A DNA stretch of 64,000 nucleotides from contig NC_085887.1 of the NCBI RefSeq assembly GCF_035222375.1, positions 3,819,501 to 3,883,500 of the forward strand. The letters run 5' to 3'. Position 1 is the stretch's first letter. Each line of letters begins with the position of its first letter. Position numbers and translations under genes: made by a program. Under the pieces are notes generated by a model. That model did no database searches. It was not told where the DNA came from and saw only the letters and a list, made by a program, of their open reading frames with translations. The stretch comes from Podospora pseudocomata (taxonomy: Eukaryota; Ascomycota; Sordariomycetes; Sordariales; Podosporaceae). This document shows, piece by piece, positions 47,994-58,350 of the stretch.

Positions 47994-49632
47994 ATGGACA
48001 CCAAATCATCACCCCTTAACCATCATCATGTCGGCCATGCAGAATCCCCAAGCAAACCCCCCAGCGACCCCGAGAAACCACCGCCACCCAACGAAGACAT
48101 CCAACACTTCCGCTCTCAATCCCCAGAATGGCACGCCTCCTTCGAACGAACCCTCGTCCGCAAAATCGACCTCCGCCTCCTCCCCTGCCTAATCCTCATG
48201 TACCTCCTCAACTTCCTCGACCGCGCCAACCTCGCCCAAGCCCGCCAGGGAACCTTGGAGGCAGACCTCGGCATGTCAGGCACTGACTTCAACTTCGCCA
48301 CGTCCATCTTCTTCGTCTCCTACCTCGTCTTCCAGCTGCCGTCGAACCTCCTCATAACAAGAGTCAGGCCGAGCATTTACCTGACGGGGGCTATGTGCCT
48401 CTGGGGGGCCGTCTCTGCTTGCAGCGGTGCGACCAAGAGCTTTGCGCAGTTGGTGGTGGTGAGGATTTTGCTGGGTTTTGTCGAGGCGCCGTTTTTCCCG
48501 GGGGCCGTGTTCTTGATGAGCAGTTGGTATACGAGGGCTGAATTGACGAGGAGGATGTCGTACTTTTACTCAGGGAATGCGTTGGCGAACATGTTTGGGG
48601 GGCTGATAGGAGCAGCTGTTTTGGGAAAGATGGAGGGTGCTCAGGGGATTGCTGGGTGGAGGTGGTTGTTTATTATCGTAAGTGTTCGCCGGACTGTGTC
48701 TCCAACATGGCTGACAGCTGAGTAGGAGGGTGTTGTTACCATCGCGGTTGCTCTGATAGCCATGTGGGTGTTGCCCGACTACCCAAGCACGACGCGCTGG
48801 TTGAGTCCACAAGAACGAGAGTACGCTTCATGGAGACTTCTGGCCGACATCAACGAGTCCGACGACCAAAGGGCCAAGACGGTCTGGCAAGGCACCAAGC
48901 TCGCATTACTAGACTACCGGCTCTATCTGTTTGTCCTGCTGCAGCATCTCAGCTTGCTGTCGCAGACATTCCAGTATTTCTTCCCCAGTATTGTTGGAAC
49001 ACTAGGCTACGGAAAGATCGAAACGCTTTGGCTGACGGCCCCTGTCTGGTTCGCCACATTTTTGATTTCGGTATGCGTTACCTGGACGTCGGCTCGGACA
49101 AAGGATCGATCCCTCCATATTTTTGGTCTGATGCTGGTATCAGCGGTGGGCAACGCGATTGCTACTGGTACGACAGTCACCGGGGCAAGGTTCTTTGCCA
49201 TGTTTCTGATGCCCATGGGGGCCGTTTCTGCTTGTGAGCACTGCCTGATCTCCCAGAAGGCTGAAGAAATTAACCGAAATGTAAACAGATCAAATCATCC
49301 TGTCATGGATTGCCAACTCGTTCCCCCGTCCCATGGTCAAGCGCGGCGCGGCGGTGGCCATCGCTAACATGGTGGGCAATACGGCTAGTATCTACGGCTC
49401 GTACATGTACCCTCAAACGGCGGCACCGCAATACACCCCCGGAGGGAGCGCGAACTCGGCTATTTGTTTGCTTGTTGGTCTGTTGGCGATTGTGTTACGG
49501 TATCTCCACAAGTGGGAGAACACAAAGCTTGAAAAGGCTGAAAGGCAGAGGGCAGAGAATGCTGAAGCGGGTGCTGTGTCGGATTCCTCTGTGGGGGATG
49601 TCAGGGCTGATGGGTTCAGGTATGTTTATTAA
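47994..49632 (+). CDS. MFS transporter, anion:cation symporter type (second copy)
   Basis: Exons 47994-48677, 48726-49233 and 49289-49632 give 511 residues. A Pro/His-rich cytoplasmic head precedes VRKIDLRLLPCLILMYLLNF and LDRANLAQARQGT, the same signature as its neighbour. VEAPFFPGAVFLMSSWYTR and ELTRRMSYFYSGN are the next ACS blocks. Around 12 membrane segments are visible. The two proteins are clearly of one family but quite diverged, and intron positions differ, so they are not a recent tandem copy. The substrate is unknown; candidates are vitamins, organic acids or breakdown products of purines. It ends with a polar tail rich in Glu and Arg. Confidence 0.92.
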
Positions 49633-51022
49633 GGCCCGTGGGTGTTGCTGGTTGCGTGAGGATTTATTGGTGGGAATATTGGATATCATGGGGTATCTTA
49701 CCTAGGCGGGCGGCCCCTGTTAGAATATGGGGAAAATAGATAAGGCAAATAGATAAGGCAATTGGAACAAGAATGAAGTTGATCCAAGGAAGAGTTGTTG
49801 TGGCCGAGGGATTCTTGAAAGTCACGCCCATTAAGCGAGACGTGCTGTGTTTTCTAGGCACGTAGACACGGTCCGCCGCGTATTGGGGCGCATACTAAGA
49901 AGTATGCCAGGTCGAACCTTTTGAATACACTCAACTCATCTCTGGCAGTTCTCTTTTGGGGTCCAGGATCAGACTGCTACTTGACCACACGCGGATCGGA
50001 CGAGTATTACCCCCGGTAGTTGGGTGGGCCAAGCTGGTAGTCAGCCTAGCCAGCCGCAAAGACCTAATATCGGGAAGCTGGCGGGAGGAATTTAGGTGCC
50101 TTGTTTGCCGCTCGGCTGCTACCGCACTTTCTTTCTTCCTTCGACTCAACATGTCGGTGTTTCATGTTGTGGGAAGAGGCAGAGACATGACCGTGGGGTG
50201 TGGAAGCAGCACACCGGCCAACTGGCGGCGCGATATTTATGCTTCTTTGCGGGGCGACAGATAAGCATAGGGCGAGGATCACAGAGGTGTGATATTTGTA
50301 TTGATGAGCAAGCTGCATGGCGGGGGCGGTGGGGGTTTGTAAGGCAAATGATAAGATATGCCAAGGGGAGATGGATGTTGCCTAGGTGGGTTGTTGAATG
50401 TTTTTTTGGGTGTTCGAGAATCAGGCACTGACTTTTCGCGATCAAGGAACGGGTTTGACTCACAACAAGCAACAAGCATATGACATCATTCGACCCCGCG
50501 ATTGTACGTGTATCCTATTTTCAATTTCACTGCCGATACTTAAACCGGAGAATAAATAAAAATTTGATGGGGCCCCCATGTTGCAACATGATAGCGCTTC
50601 CGACGTTTGTGGTCAAGAAATAGCTTCCTCCCATGAGATCTCAGAGGTCGGGTCTTGGCAGTTGGCGGCGCTTGTAAGTGGTGGATTTCTGGCATCTGAT
50701 TGGCCAACTGCCCGTATCCGTTGACCAATCCGGAAGGAAGGACCAGGAGGTTCAATTCTTTGCAGCCACGAATCGATGACATCCCGCTGCAATTCGTCAG
50801 AGTCGAGTCAATTAAGCGGATTTTATCGTTCTTGTGATTTTGGGGGTGTCATGTCATCTCCTGTTAAGTATCGAGGCATTAATCACATCTGATCGTCATT
50901 TTGTTTTTCAGTACCTACCAACATCTCAAAACCAGGCCAGGCCCCGAGTTAGGTGCTTCTGAGAAATTCTTCTTTTCTCCTTTTGGCAAAAGTCTTTCAG
51001 ATGCAGTAATGTCGACTCTACG
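49633..51022. other. Intergenic between MFS and SAT4-type genes
   Basis: About 1.4 kb; no gene, RNA or significant repeat apart from a short GATAAGGCAA duplication near 49739-49760. Confidence 0.5.
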
Positions 51023-52711
51023 ATGCATGCGGGACACACTCTGGCCATTGCCATGTGGGCCATGACGGCGCTGTCTCTTGGACTCGTCGGCCTACGTCTG
51101 TACACCCGCATACGAATCGTTCGCTTTGTCGGCATCGAGGACCACATGTACGCATGGACCGGAATATTCATGCTGGTGTTTGCTGCGTGTATTCAAGTCG
51201 CTGTTCATTTTGGGTTGGGACGCAGCTTCTGGACTCTTTCTCCGGACGAGTCATCGAGGGCCATCTTCTGGACCTATGTTGCCAACAGCTTCGCCATCTC
51301 GGGAAACGCACTCGCCAAGCTCTGCATGGGATTTTTCTTATTACGGGTTGTGCAGCTGAAGTGGCAGAAACTTGCGCTCTGGTTTCTGATTGTTGTTACT
51401 GTCGGCACATCGGTAACACTGGTGGTGATGCTGTGGAACCAGACGACGCCAAGGAAAGCAAGTTGGGATGTGCTGAGGACGCCTGGAGAGTGGAATATCC
51501 AGATTCAACCCATGAGTGTTGGGTTGGGTGGTATGTTGGACCGTCTCTGTATGGATATGACGACGTACTAACTCCGAGGCAGGTTGGTCAAGCGCCTGTG
51601 ATTTCTTCTTCGCCATCTTCCCTTGGCTCTTCATCATGTCCTTGAAGATGCCGCGTCGGGAAAAGTTCCTTTTGGCCAGTGGCATGAGCCTGGGTGTGAT
51701 GTAAGCAAAGATACAATCAAGTTGGCCGACATGAGCTAACGACTCGCAGTGCTGGTGCTTGTGGTGTTGTCAGAACCGTGGTGCTATCCCGGTTAAAAAT
51801 CGATGACTTTACCTGTGGGCGGCCTTTTTCCTGGTTGTTCAACCTGATCGGGAGCTGACATTTGGCCAGTAAACTTTGCCCCTTATTTCATCTGGGCCGG
51901 CGCAGAGATCACTGTCGCCTTGGTGTGCCTGGGCATCCCAACCCTGCGACCCCTCTACCTGAAGCAACGAGGCATCAGCACCATCGGTTACGGCAACCAC
52001 CATCACACTGAGCAGAGCGACCCCGAACTACCGCGCTTCACCATGGTCGATCAAAAGAAGAGGCCCGACCCATCTCCGGATCCATCCCACAACGGCTTTG
52101 AAACCCCCGACCCCCGAAACCTACACCTCTCTCATATCACATTGGAGTCGCTGGCATCGCCCCAACGACAGGAATTCGCCCAGCAGCAACAAACCACACC
52201 CAGCCTGACACCACATAACACAGTAGAAACCCAAGGCCACCTCCGAGACTCTTCCTCAACAGGCTCATCCCATACAATGGTAGACTCCACACTGGCCAGC
52301 CCTGAACTTGAACAACACCCCCTTTCTTACCCCCACATCTATTCGAGAACGGCGGCAGCCATAGCACGACCACCAAACGCACATATCAAGGACCAACACA
52401 AAAGAGACCACAGCGGCGACACTGGTGATAGCATCACTGTCGATGACATTCTGGGTTTCTACGACATCGAGGAGAAAAGCCAGAGCAAAACCAAACTTCC
52501 AAATTACGACCAGACACAGCCACAACCACTTGGACCGCCACTCCACCAATCGGCGAGTATCAAGCGAAAAGAGCACCGGATTACACAAGTAGATTTCCTT
52601 TTAAAGAATACAAGAATGGGAGGCGGCAACGCCGAGGAGAGGCGTATCATTCGGCCGCAACAGAATATGAATAGACCTTGGGATGGGGAGGGTTGGCCAT
52701 TGAGAAACTGA
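51023..52711 (+). CDS. SAT4/rhodopsin-domain integral membrane protein (PTH11-like)
   Basis: Exons 51023-51530, 51583-51700, 51750-51814 and 51870-52711 give 510 residues. About seven membrane segments occupy the first 270: GLRLYTRIRIVRFVGIEDHM after segment 1 is the family's cytoplasmic loop, and CDFFFAIFPWLFIMSLKMPR with VNFAPY-type FAPYFIWAGAEI mark later segments. The last 240 residues form a long polar tail rich in Ser, Pro, Gln and His. This is the layout of the large fungal family of orphan receptors and membrane proteins that includes Pth11-like proteins; many act in surface sensing, though a ligand is rarely known. The third intron has a weak donor (GTGGGC), so that junction is the least certain. 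Confidence 0.85.
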
Positions 52712-52871
52712 CTGAGCATGATGATATGATGGTTGTTGGACTTTGGACATTTTTTTTACTTCTCTTTGCGATACCCCTTTTTGCAGATTATTTTTTCTCA
52801 TATGAGCTGGAATCTATTGGAATGGTGGAAATGAAGAACTGTCTTTCTAATACTCTCTGTTGCTGCTCAGT

Positions 52872-54284
52872 TTACTCATGGCTCAGCAGCTCCTCAATAA
52901 TACTTTCAATCTGCCCCAGGGAATCCGCCTTGACATTCTCCTCTTCAATCTCTTTCACTCTCTGTCTGTACTTTTCATCCCCCAACACCGTGTCAATACC
53001 CTCCTTGACTTGCTCCACCGACGGGTTGGACACCCCCAAATTAACCGCCACCCCCGCCCTCGCCGCCCGCTGGCAAACGTCCCCCTTGTCGGCGATCAAC
53101 CCCGCCAGCACCATCGGCACCCCGTTCATGATCCCGTGCATGAACCCGCCATAACCAGCGTTGGAGACAAAGACATCTGCATGGGGAAGGATGGCCTCAT
53201 AAGGGAAGTAATCCACCATTCTGACATTCCTGGGTGTTTCCTCTTCTGGTAGGGGATTCGGCTCCCCTTTTTCTCCCAGGGTAGCAACCACCAAGACATC
53301 CTCCCTGTCAGCCATTGCCTGAATGACCGGGATCATCAGCTCGTGGTAGGCGCGGTGGATGGTACCCTGGGTGACGAAGACGACCTTTTTCTTTGCCGGG
53401 TCCGAGTCGGAAAGGGCGCTGTTGAGCGTGAGTTCCTCCCACCAAGGGGGGTATACGAGGTTCTTGTCCAGCGCCCTGACGGGCAACCCACCGACAAGAC
53501 GGAATTTTTTGGGGTCCTTGGTCACGTTTGGGTATTCGAGCGAGGCGGTGGTGGCCATGACGGTGACGTCCCCGCCGGTCATGGCCACATCAAGCGGCAG
53601 GTCGGTGAACCTTTTGGTGGACCCCAGCTCTTGGAGTTTTTGATCGTAGTGCTCAATCAGTGGCTTCCACATTGTCTTGCCTCCTGCGTGCATGGTCTTC
53701 CAGACTGCCTTGTTTTCAGGGGTGGGGTCGTACTTCAGACCAAGACCAAAGGGAGGAAAATCGGGGTCGGAGCTGGTGTAGATGCTCGTGTGCCAGTTTA
53801 TGGTCTTGGGGAGGGAGGTGTAACCCTTGGGTAAGGGGCAGCCGTATTGATACGGCAGCAAACCCTGAGACAACGCCTCGTGGACGAACAGAATCTTCCG
53901 TGGCTCAGGATGAGCGACGCGGATGTCCTCGAGTGTTTTCCTCAGAACGTGATACGACGGAACGATGGACTCCCCAAACACGGCTTTCATTCCTTCGAAA
54001 AAGGCCTCGCCTTCAGTGGAGCCTTCTTGGACTTTGGGGACGTCGTACTCGAAGGGGTTTTTGATGTATTTTGCGCCGGTGCTCTCGATGAGGGGTTGGA
54101 AGCGGGGCCCGGCGATGAAGTAGATGTCTTTGTAGCCGCGGTTGAAGTGGAGGTGCTTTGCTATCTGGGCCGCGCCGGCGGTATGGCCTGAGGCGTTCAG
54201 GGTCATGAAGAGAAGGACGGGTTTCTCAGGGGAGGTGAGAGGGGGGTGGCCGTTGGGGCTGGTGAGATCTCGGGCGTCTCCCAT
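52872..54284 (-). CDS. UDP-glycosyltransferase (GT1-like)
   Basis: Intronless, 470 residues. The N-terminal half (PVLLFMTLNASGHTAGAAQI) has the GT-B first strand and the glycine/histidine loop, where His in SGHT is the likely catalytic base. The C-terminal half has VVFVTQGTIH and the donor-binding block VSNAGYGGFMHGIMNGVPM (about 373-392), equivalent to the GT1 signature with an Asn-Ala-Gly in place of the more usual His-Gly-Gly. Family members move sugar from UDP-sugars onto small molecules, often toxins or secondary metabolites. No membrane anchor is seen, so it should be cytosolic. The ATG at 54284 was chosen; the frame is open further upstream to 54710 but that part reads like a leader and contains the TATA box. 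Its 3' end faces that of the SAT4-type gene, 160 bp away. Confidence 0.87.
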   Translation of the reverse strand: MGDARDLTSPNGHPPLTSPEKPVLLFMTLNASGHTAGAAQIAKHLHFNRGYKDIYFIAGPRFQPLIESTGAKYIKNPFEYDVPKVQEGSTEGEAFFEGMKAVFGESIVPSYHVLRKTLEDIRVAHPEPRKILFVHEALSQGLLPYQYGCPLPKGYTSLPKTINWHTSIYTSSDPDFPPFGLGLKYDPTPENKAVWKTMHAGGKTMWKPLIEHYDQKLQELGSTKRFTDLPLDVAMTGGDVTVMATTASLEYPNVTKDPKKFRLVGGLPVRALDKNLVYPPWWEELTLNSALSDSDPAKKKVVFVTQGTIHRAYHELMIPVIQAMADREDVLVVATLGEKGEPNPLPEEETPRNVRMVDYFPYEAILPHADVFVSNAGYGGFMHGIMNGVPMVLAGLIADKGDVCQRAARAGVAVNLGVSNPSVEQVKEGIDTVLGDEKYRQRVKEIEEENVKADSLGQIESIIEELLSHE

Positions 54285-55676
54285 GTTGGTGGTTTGATCA
54301 AGCAAGATGTAGCGTGTTTGAGTTGAGAGCAGGGAGTGAATGGCGAGATGGGAAGAAGTGGATTGAACCCGGAGGCGACACCAAAGAGGATTTATACCCA
54401 TTGGGTTACCTCTACATATCCCCAGATATACATCCTGAACAGGGAGGGGATCAACTTCCAACAACAGTGATCGGACAAAGGCTACCAATGAGAGCCGCCA
54501 GGAAAGACCCTCCGGGTAGCTCGCCGTTGCAATCTTGCAACCAACACGATCCGTTGCGCTGACAAACGCTACAAATTGTGTTGTAACGTGGATCGAGCTT
54601 TGCTCTGGGATCAGCGGAATATCCCGCAGCATTGCAACGACAAAGGAGGCGACCACGCTGGGCACATACAGCCCTGTTGGGTTCGCGCACGGGCATGGCA
54701 TGATTGCCAAGCCGGAACAGGAACCATAGTAGTGATGAGACCCAAGTTGACATGTCAGAAAGATGGTGAATGAGCCTCTGCAAGCTCCTCAAGGCCTGCC
54801 TCGCCTTCTACATTGGATGTCCATCGAGCCTCGTAATGTTTGTTTACCTACATTTGCGGCACCTCTTTCCTCACCAGGACATGATAGTCCGCCGCCCGCG
54901 GCGGAGTTCATAGGTATACTTAGCTCCGATATATAACTGTGGCACAGCATCTTTTATCATCTTCGCATCATGAGCTGCCAGGGAACATGTGTCAGTGTGA
55001 GCTCCGGGATCTGCCTGGCTGGCTTAACCCCGAGCCTCGCAAACTGGCAACCTCAATGTGCGGTGCGGGATGACAGGACTCCGAAGTCCGAATGGGAACA
55101 AGAGTCTTCATGTGTACCACGCCCGCGCGGTTGCGTAAAATGGGAAGAATGGCGAAAGACGGTGAGACTGCATGGAATCTACAGAGTTACTTTGAGATGC
55201 ACAGGGTTTTACCGAGTTGCCAACCCGTGGCATCCGAGGGTGGGCTGGTAGCCGAGAATCGTAAGCGTGGAATCTGTTGTATAACCAGGAGCCAGAGCTG
55301 TCATGATATCGTGAGCATGTGAAATGATGCTTATTGATAGCTGTGGGATGTCGCAAAACCACAAGATCTCGAGCGGTCGTTAAACGTGTGGGACGGTGTT
55401 CAACGGTGCGGCGTTAAGCCTCGGGAAGGTGGGGGCGTTTAATTGGGTAAGTGGAGCTATGTTGCTTGTTAAGCCACACCCCACCCAAGCCACTGAGGAA
55501 ACTCGCGCCAAGCAGTCAATTAAGGAAAGACGCGTCGACCGCGTTCTCCCGCGCCGCAGCCTTGAACATCACCAACTCTAGCAATTGAACCATCGCAGTC
55601 CAGACCAACTCTCTCAACTCGCGACATTTCACTACGACGACCTGTACAGAAAGTCTTGCCCGAAAAGACTCTCAAA
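54285..55676. other. Divergent intergenic region, UGT to RFC3
   Basis: It holds the core promoter of the UGT gene close to 54390 and the leader of RFC3. No other gene or repeat seen. Confidence 0.5.
54390..54404 (-). promoter_or_regulatory. TATA and CCAAT elements of the UGT gene
   Basis: On the minus strand CCAAT at 54404-54400 is followed by TATAAAT at 54396-54390, about 110 bp before the ATG. The close spacing suggests a regulated promoter, though CCAAT normally lies farther from TATA. Confidence 0.5.
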
Positions 55677-56972
55677 ATGTCCGACTTCGAAGATGAGATG
55701 GACATTGATGTCCCCGTCTCCAAAGACGTCACCTTTTCCTCCAGCAATGCAGCCAAGGGCAAGCGCAGTGCCGCCAATCTCCCAGTCGAAGCCGAAGACA
55801 GCCTTCCATGGTACGTGAATTGTCTCTTCTTATACTCTATTCGGTCTGTTTCAGAGCTCTGACAAGATCAAAACAGGGTCGAAAAGTATCGTCCAGTCTC
55901 CCTCGACGACGTCTCTGGCCACCAAGACATCCTCGCTACCATCAACAAGTTCGTCGACTCGAACCGCCTTCCACATCTCCTTCTTTATGGTCCACCCGGC
56001 ACCGGAAAAACATCCACCATCCTCGCCCTGGCCCGACGAATCTACGGTGCCGAGAACATGCGCCAGATGGTCCTCGAGCTCAACGCCTCCGACGACAGAG
56101 GTATCGATGTGGTCCGCGAGCAGATCAAGACCTTTGCCTCAACGAAACAGATCTTTAGTCTTGGAGCATCGACCTCCAAGACAGGACTTGCCGGTTTCAA
56201 GCTGATCATTCTTGACGAGGCCGACGCCATGACGAGCACAGCCCAGATGGCGCTGAGACGAATCATGGAGAAGTACACTGTCAACACCCGGTTCTGCATT
56301 ATTGCCAACTACTCCCACAAGCTTAGCCCGGCGCTGCTGTCTCGGTGTACAAGATTTCGGTTCAGTCCCTTGAAGGAGCGGGACATCAGGGTGCTGGTAG
56401 ACAAGGTTATCGACGAGGAGCACATCAAGATCAAGCCTGAAGCGGCCGACGCGCTAGTGAAGCTCAGCAAAGGTGATATGAGACGAGCGCTGAACGTGTT
56501 GCAGGCTTGCCATGCGTCAAGTATGTTCCCTTTTCTCTCCGCCCTTCAGTCTTTCCTTGTTACTAACAGATGCTGCTAAGGTACACCCCTCCCACCAAAA
56601 GACGCCCCCAAAATCCCCGAAGACCAAATCGTCCGCGAAACCATCACGGTCGACACAATCTACATGTGCGTCGCCGCGCCACCACCGGATGTCATCAAGA
56701 AGATCATGAACACGCTGCTCAGCACGAGCGATGTGACGGCCTGCTTGGCGGCCGTCAACAGCGTCAAGGTCACACAAGGGTTGGCGTTGGCGGATATCAT
56801 CACTGCGTTGTCGGAGGAGCTGGTCAAGTTGGAGGTAAAGCCAGAAGTTATGATCACCTGGCTTGACCTACTTGCCCAGGTGGAGCATCGGGTAGCAGGC
56901 GGCGCCTCGGAGGTCATACAGACTGGGGCTGTCGTTGGGGCAGTAAGGAATGGAGTAGAGTTGATGGGTTGA
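55677..56972 (+). CDS. RFC3: Replication factor C subunit 3
   Basis: One of the four small AAA+ subunits of the clamp loader that places PCNA on primed DNA during nuclear replication and repair. Exons 55677-55810, 55877-56520 and 56581-56972 give 389 residues, slightly longer than yeast Rfc3 because of an acidic head ([15 protein letters not shown]). Motifs: [15 protein letters not shown] (RFC box II), Walker A GPPGTGKT (83-90), Walker [11 protein letters not shown] (about 157), sensor 1 IIANYSHK, the arginine-finger SRC in [10 protein letters not shown] (about 199), and sensor 2 [11 protein letters not shown]. The C-terminal collar domain follows intron 2. All catalytic motifs are intact. 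Rfc3 rather than Rfc2 or Rfc4 is judged from the head and the [14 protein letters not shown] segment. Confidence 0.93.
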
Positions 56973-58350
56973 TGACACCAGCGCGGACGCTGTAGGATTA
57001 ATATATGCATTGGCAGGCGTTATGGGCAATCGCCCGAAGGAGTAGTCACCACCATAACTGTTGCTTTTTGGTGTCATATCATTTGTTTCATTTGCATCCC
57101 CTCATACTTATGGCACAGTGATGAGAAGCTCAGGCGTACCGAAAATGGAAGGCCGAGGGGCGTTGAGCAACCCCAAAAACACTGCCTGAGCAAGACCAGC
57201 AGCCTGTTTATCATAAGGTAGGCAGCCTAGCTCTGCACGAAAGAAGGGTCGGTTCAAGGGTGTTTTGACTATTTTTCGATGCAGCCCGATGCATCTCCCT
57301 AAAGAAGTTACGGCCATCTCATCAGAAGAGCCCTCCTGTAATTTTGACGAAGCTGGTGGCCAGATCTCGCAGACCTGCATGACTGGTGATGAGCTTCCCG
57401 AAGCCGCTTCCGGTGGCACTGCCTCGACGATGTATAAAACCATAACGGTGATCGTATATTTTTGGACTTTGAAACTTACACATATAAAGTTTCGCCCGTT
57501 AAACCGACCTTTTCTGTATATAATATATCGTTAGGTATTCTATATTTACCTAATTATATGCTCTATCCCAGAGAAATAATAAATAAGTCGAAATAAAAAC
57601 ATTTATAGTTTCGGATAAAATTAATTTGAGAAACTTTATAGTTTAGCTAAAGTTAGGATATAATGCTTTAGAGCTCGGCTAAAGCTAGGATAGGAAGTCT
57701 TACGGTTCGGATAGAGGCCTACAGAAGCTCGGATCTATAATTAAAAACCCAGTTTTAAACTAAAGGTAGGTACCCTACCTAAATAGCAACTCTCGTGTTC
57801 CTCTTCCTCAACAAGCACAAATATAACATAATTGTCTGGGCAGCAGCAGACACCGTTATTACACACACTGTCCCGAAGAGAGATACCGAACACCAGTCCT
57901 TCTCCACCCATTGCCTCGTCAATGCCCGGGTCATTCAAGGCCTCGAACACGACGATGCACGCTGGGTCCAATCCTTCGAGTTCTCCTACAGTGTACGTTG
58001 GTATCTCATCCCAAAATTCAATGTTAGGTAGGTATCATACATGTCGATCCGCTTCCATCTACCATCTCGCCGGTATGCCACCTTCATCTTTTTCTTCATT
58101 CAGTCTTTCCATCATTCATCATGCCAATACCTTGAACCCACACGACCTTGAATCCGAGCCTCGAAACAGTAACACTCTCCCACCAATAAACATATTCTTC
58201 CGTCCATCGATATCAGATAAACCATACCAAAAAAAACTATGTTTGACTTCAAAGCGAAGATACGCCTGCTCAGGATGCGCACAACGCAATGCCTTTTCCC
58301 CTTTGTTATTCACTCGTCAACACCCCCCCTCCTCGCAACTGTCACCAGCT
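56973..58350. other. Intergenic with AT-rich island
   Basis: RFC3 3' UTR, then the AT-rich segment described separately, then the 3' flank of the Cnn_1N gene. No intact coding sequence seen. Confidence 0.55.
57430..57790. repeat. AT-rich island, probable RIP-degraded repeat remnant
   Basis: The composition drops sharply to mostly A and T with many TA steps, unlike the GC-rich flanks. Related short units recur inside it (GCTAAAG-TAGGATA near 57645 and 57680). In filamentous ascomycetes, C-to-T mutation of duplicated DNA (RIP) leaves such tracts. The element of origin cannot be recognised, so it is an old relic of unknown family. Confidence 0.55.

Noticed and set aside
54285-54710. N-terminal extension of the UGT to 54710
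   Set aside because: It would translate through the TATA/CCAAT region, and the protein from 54284 already begins at the usual distance from the first GT-B strand.
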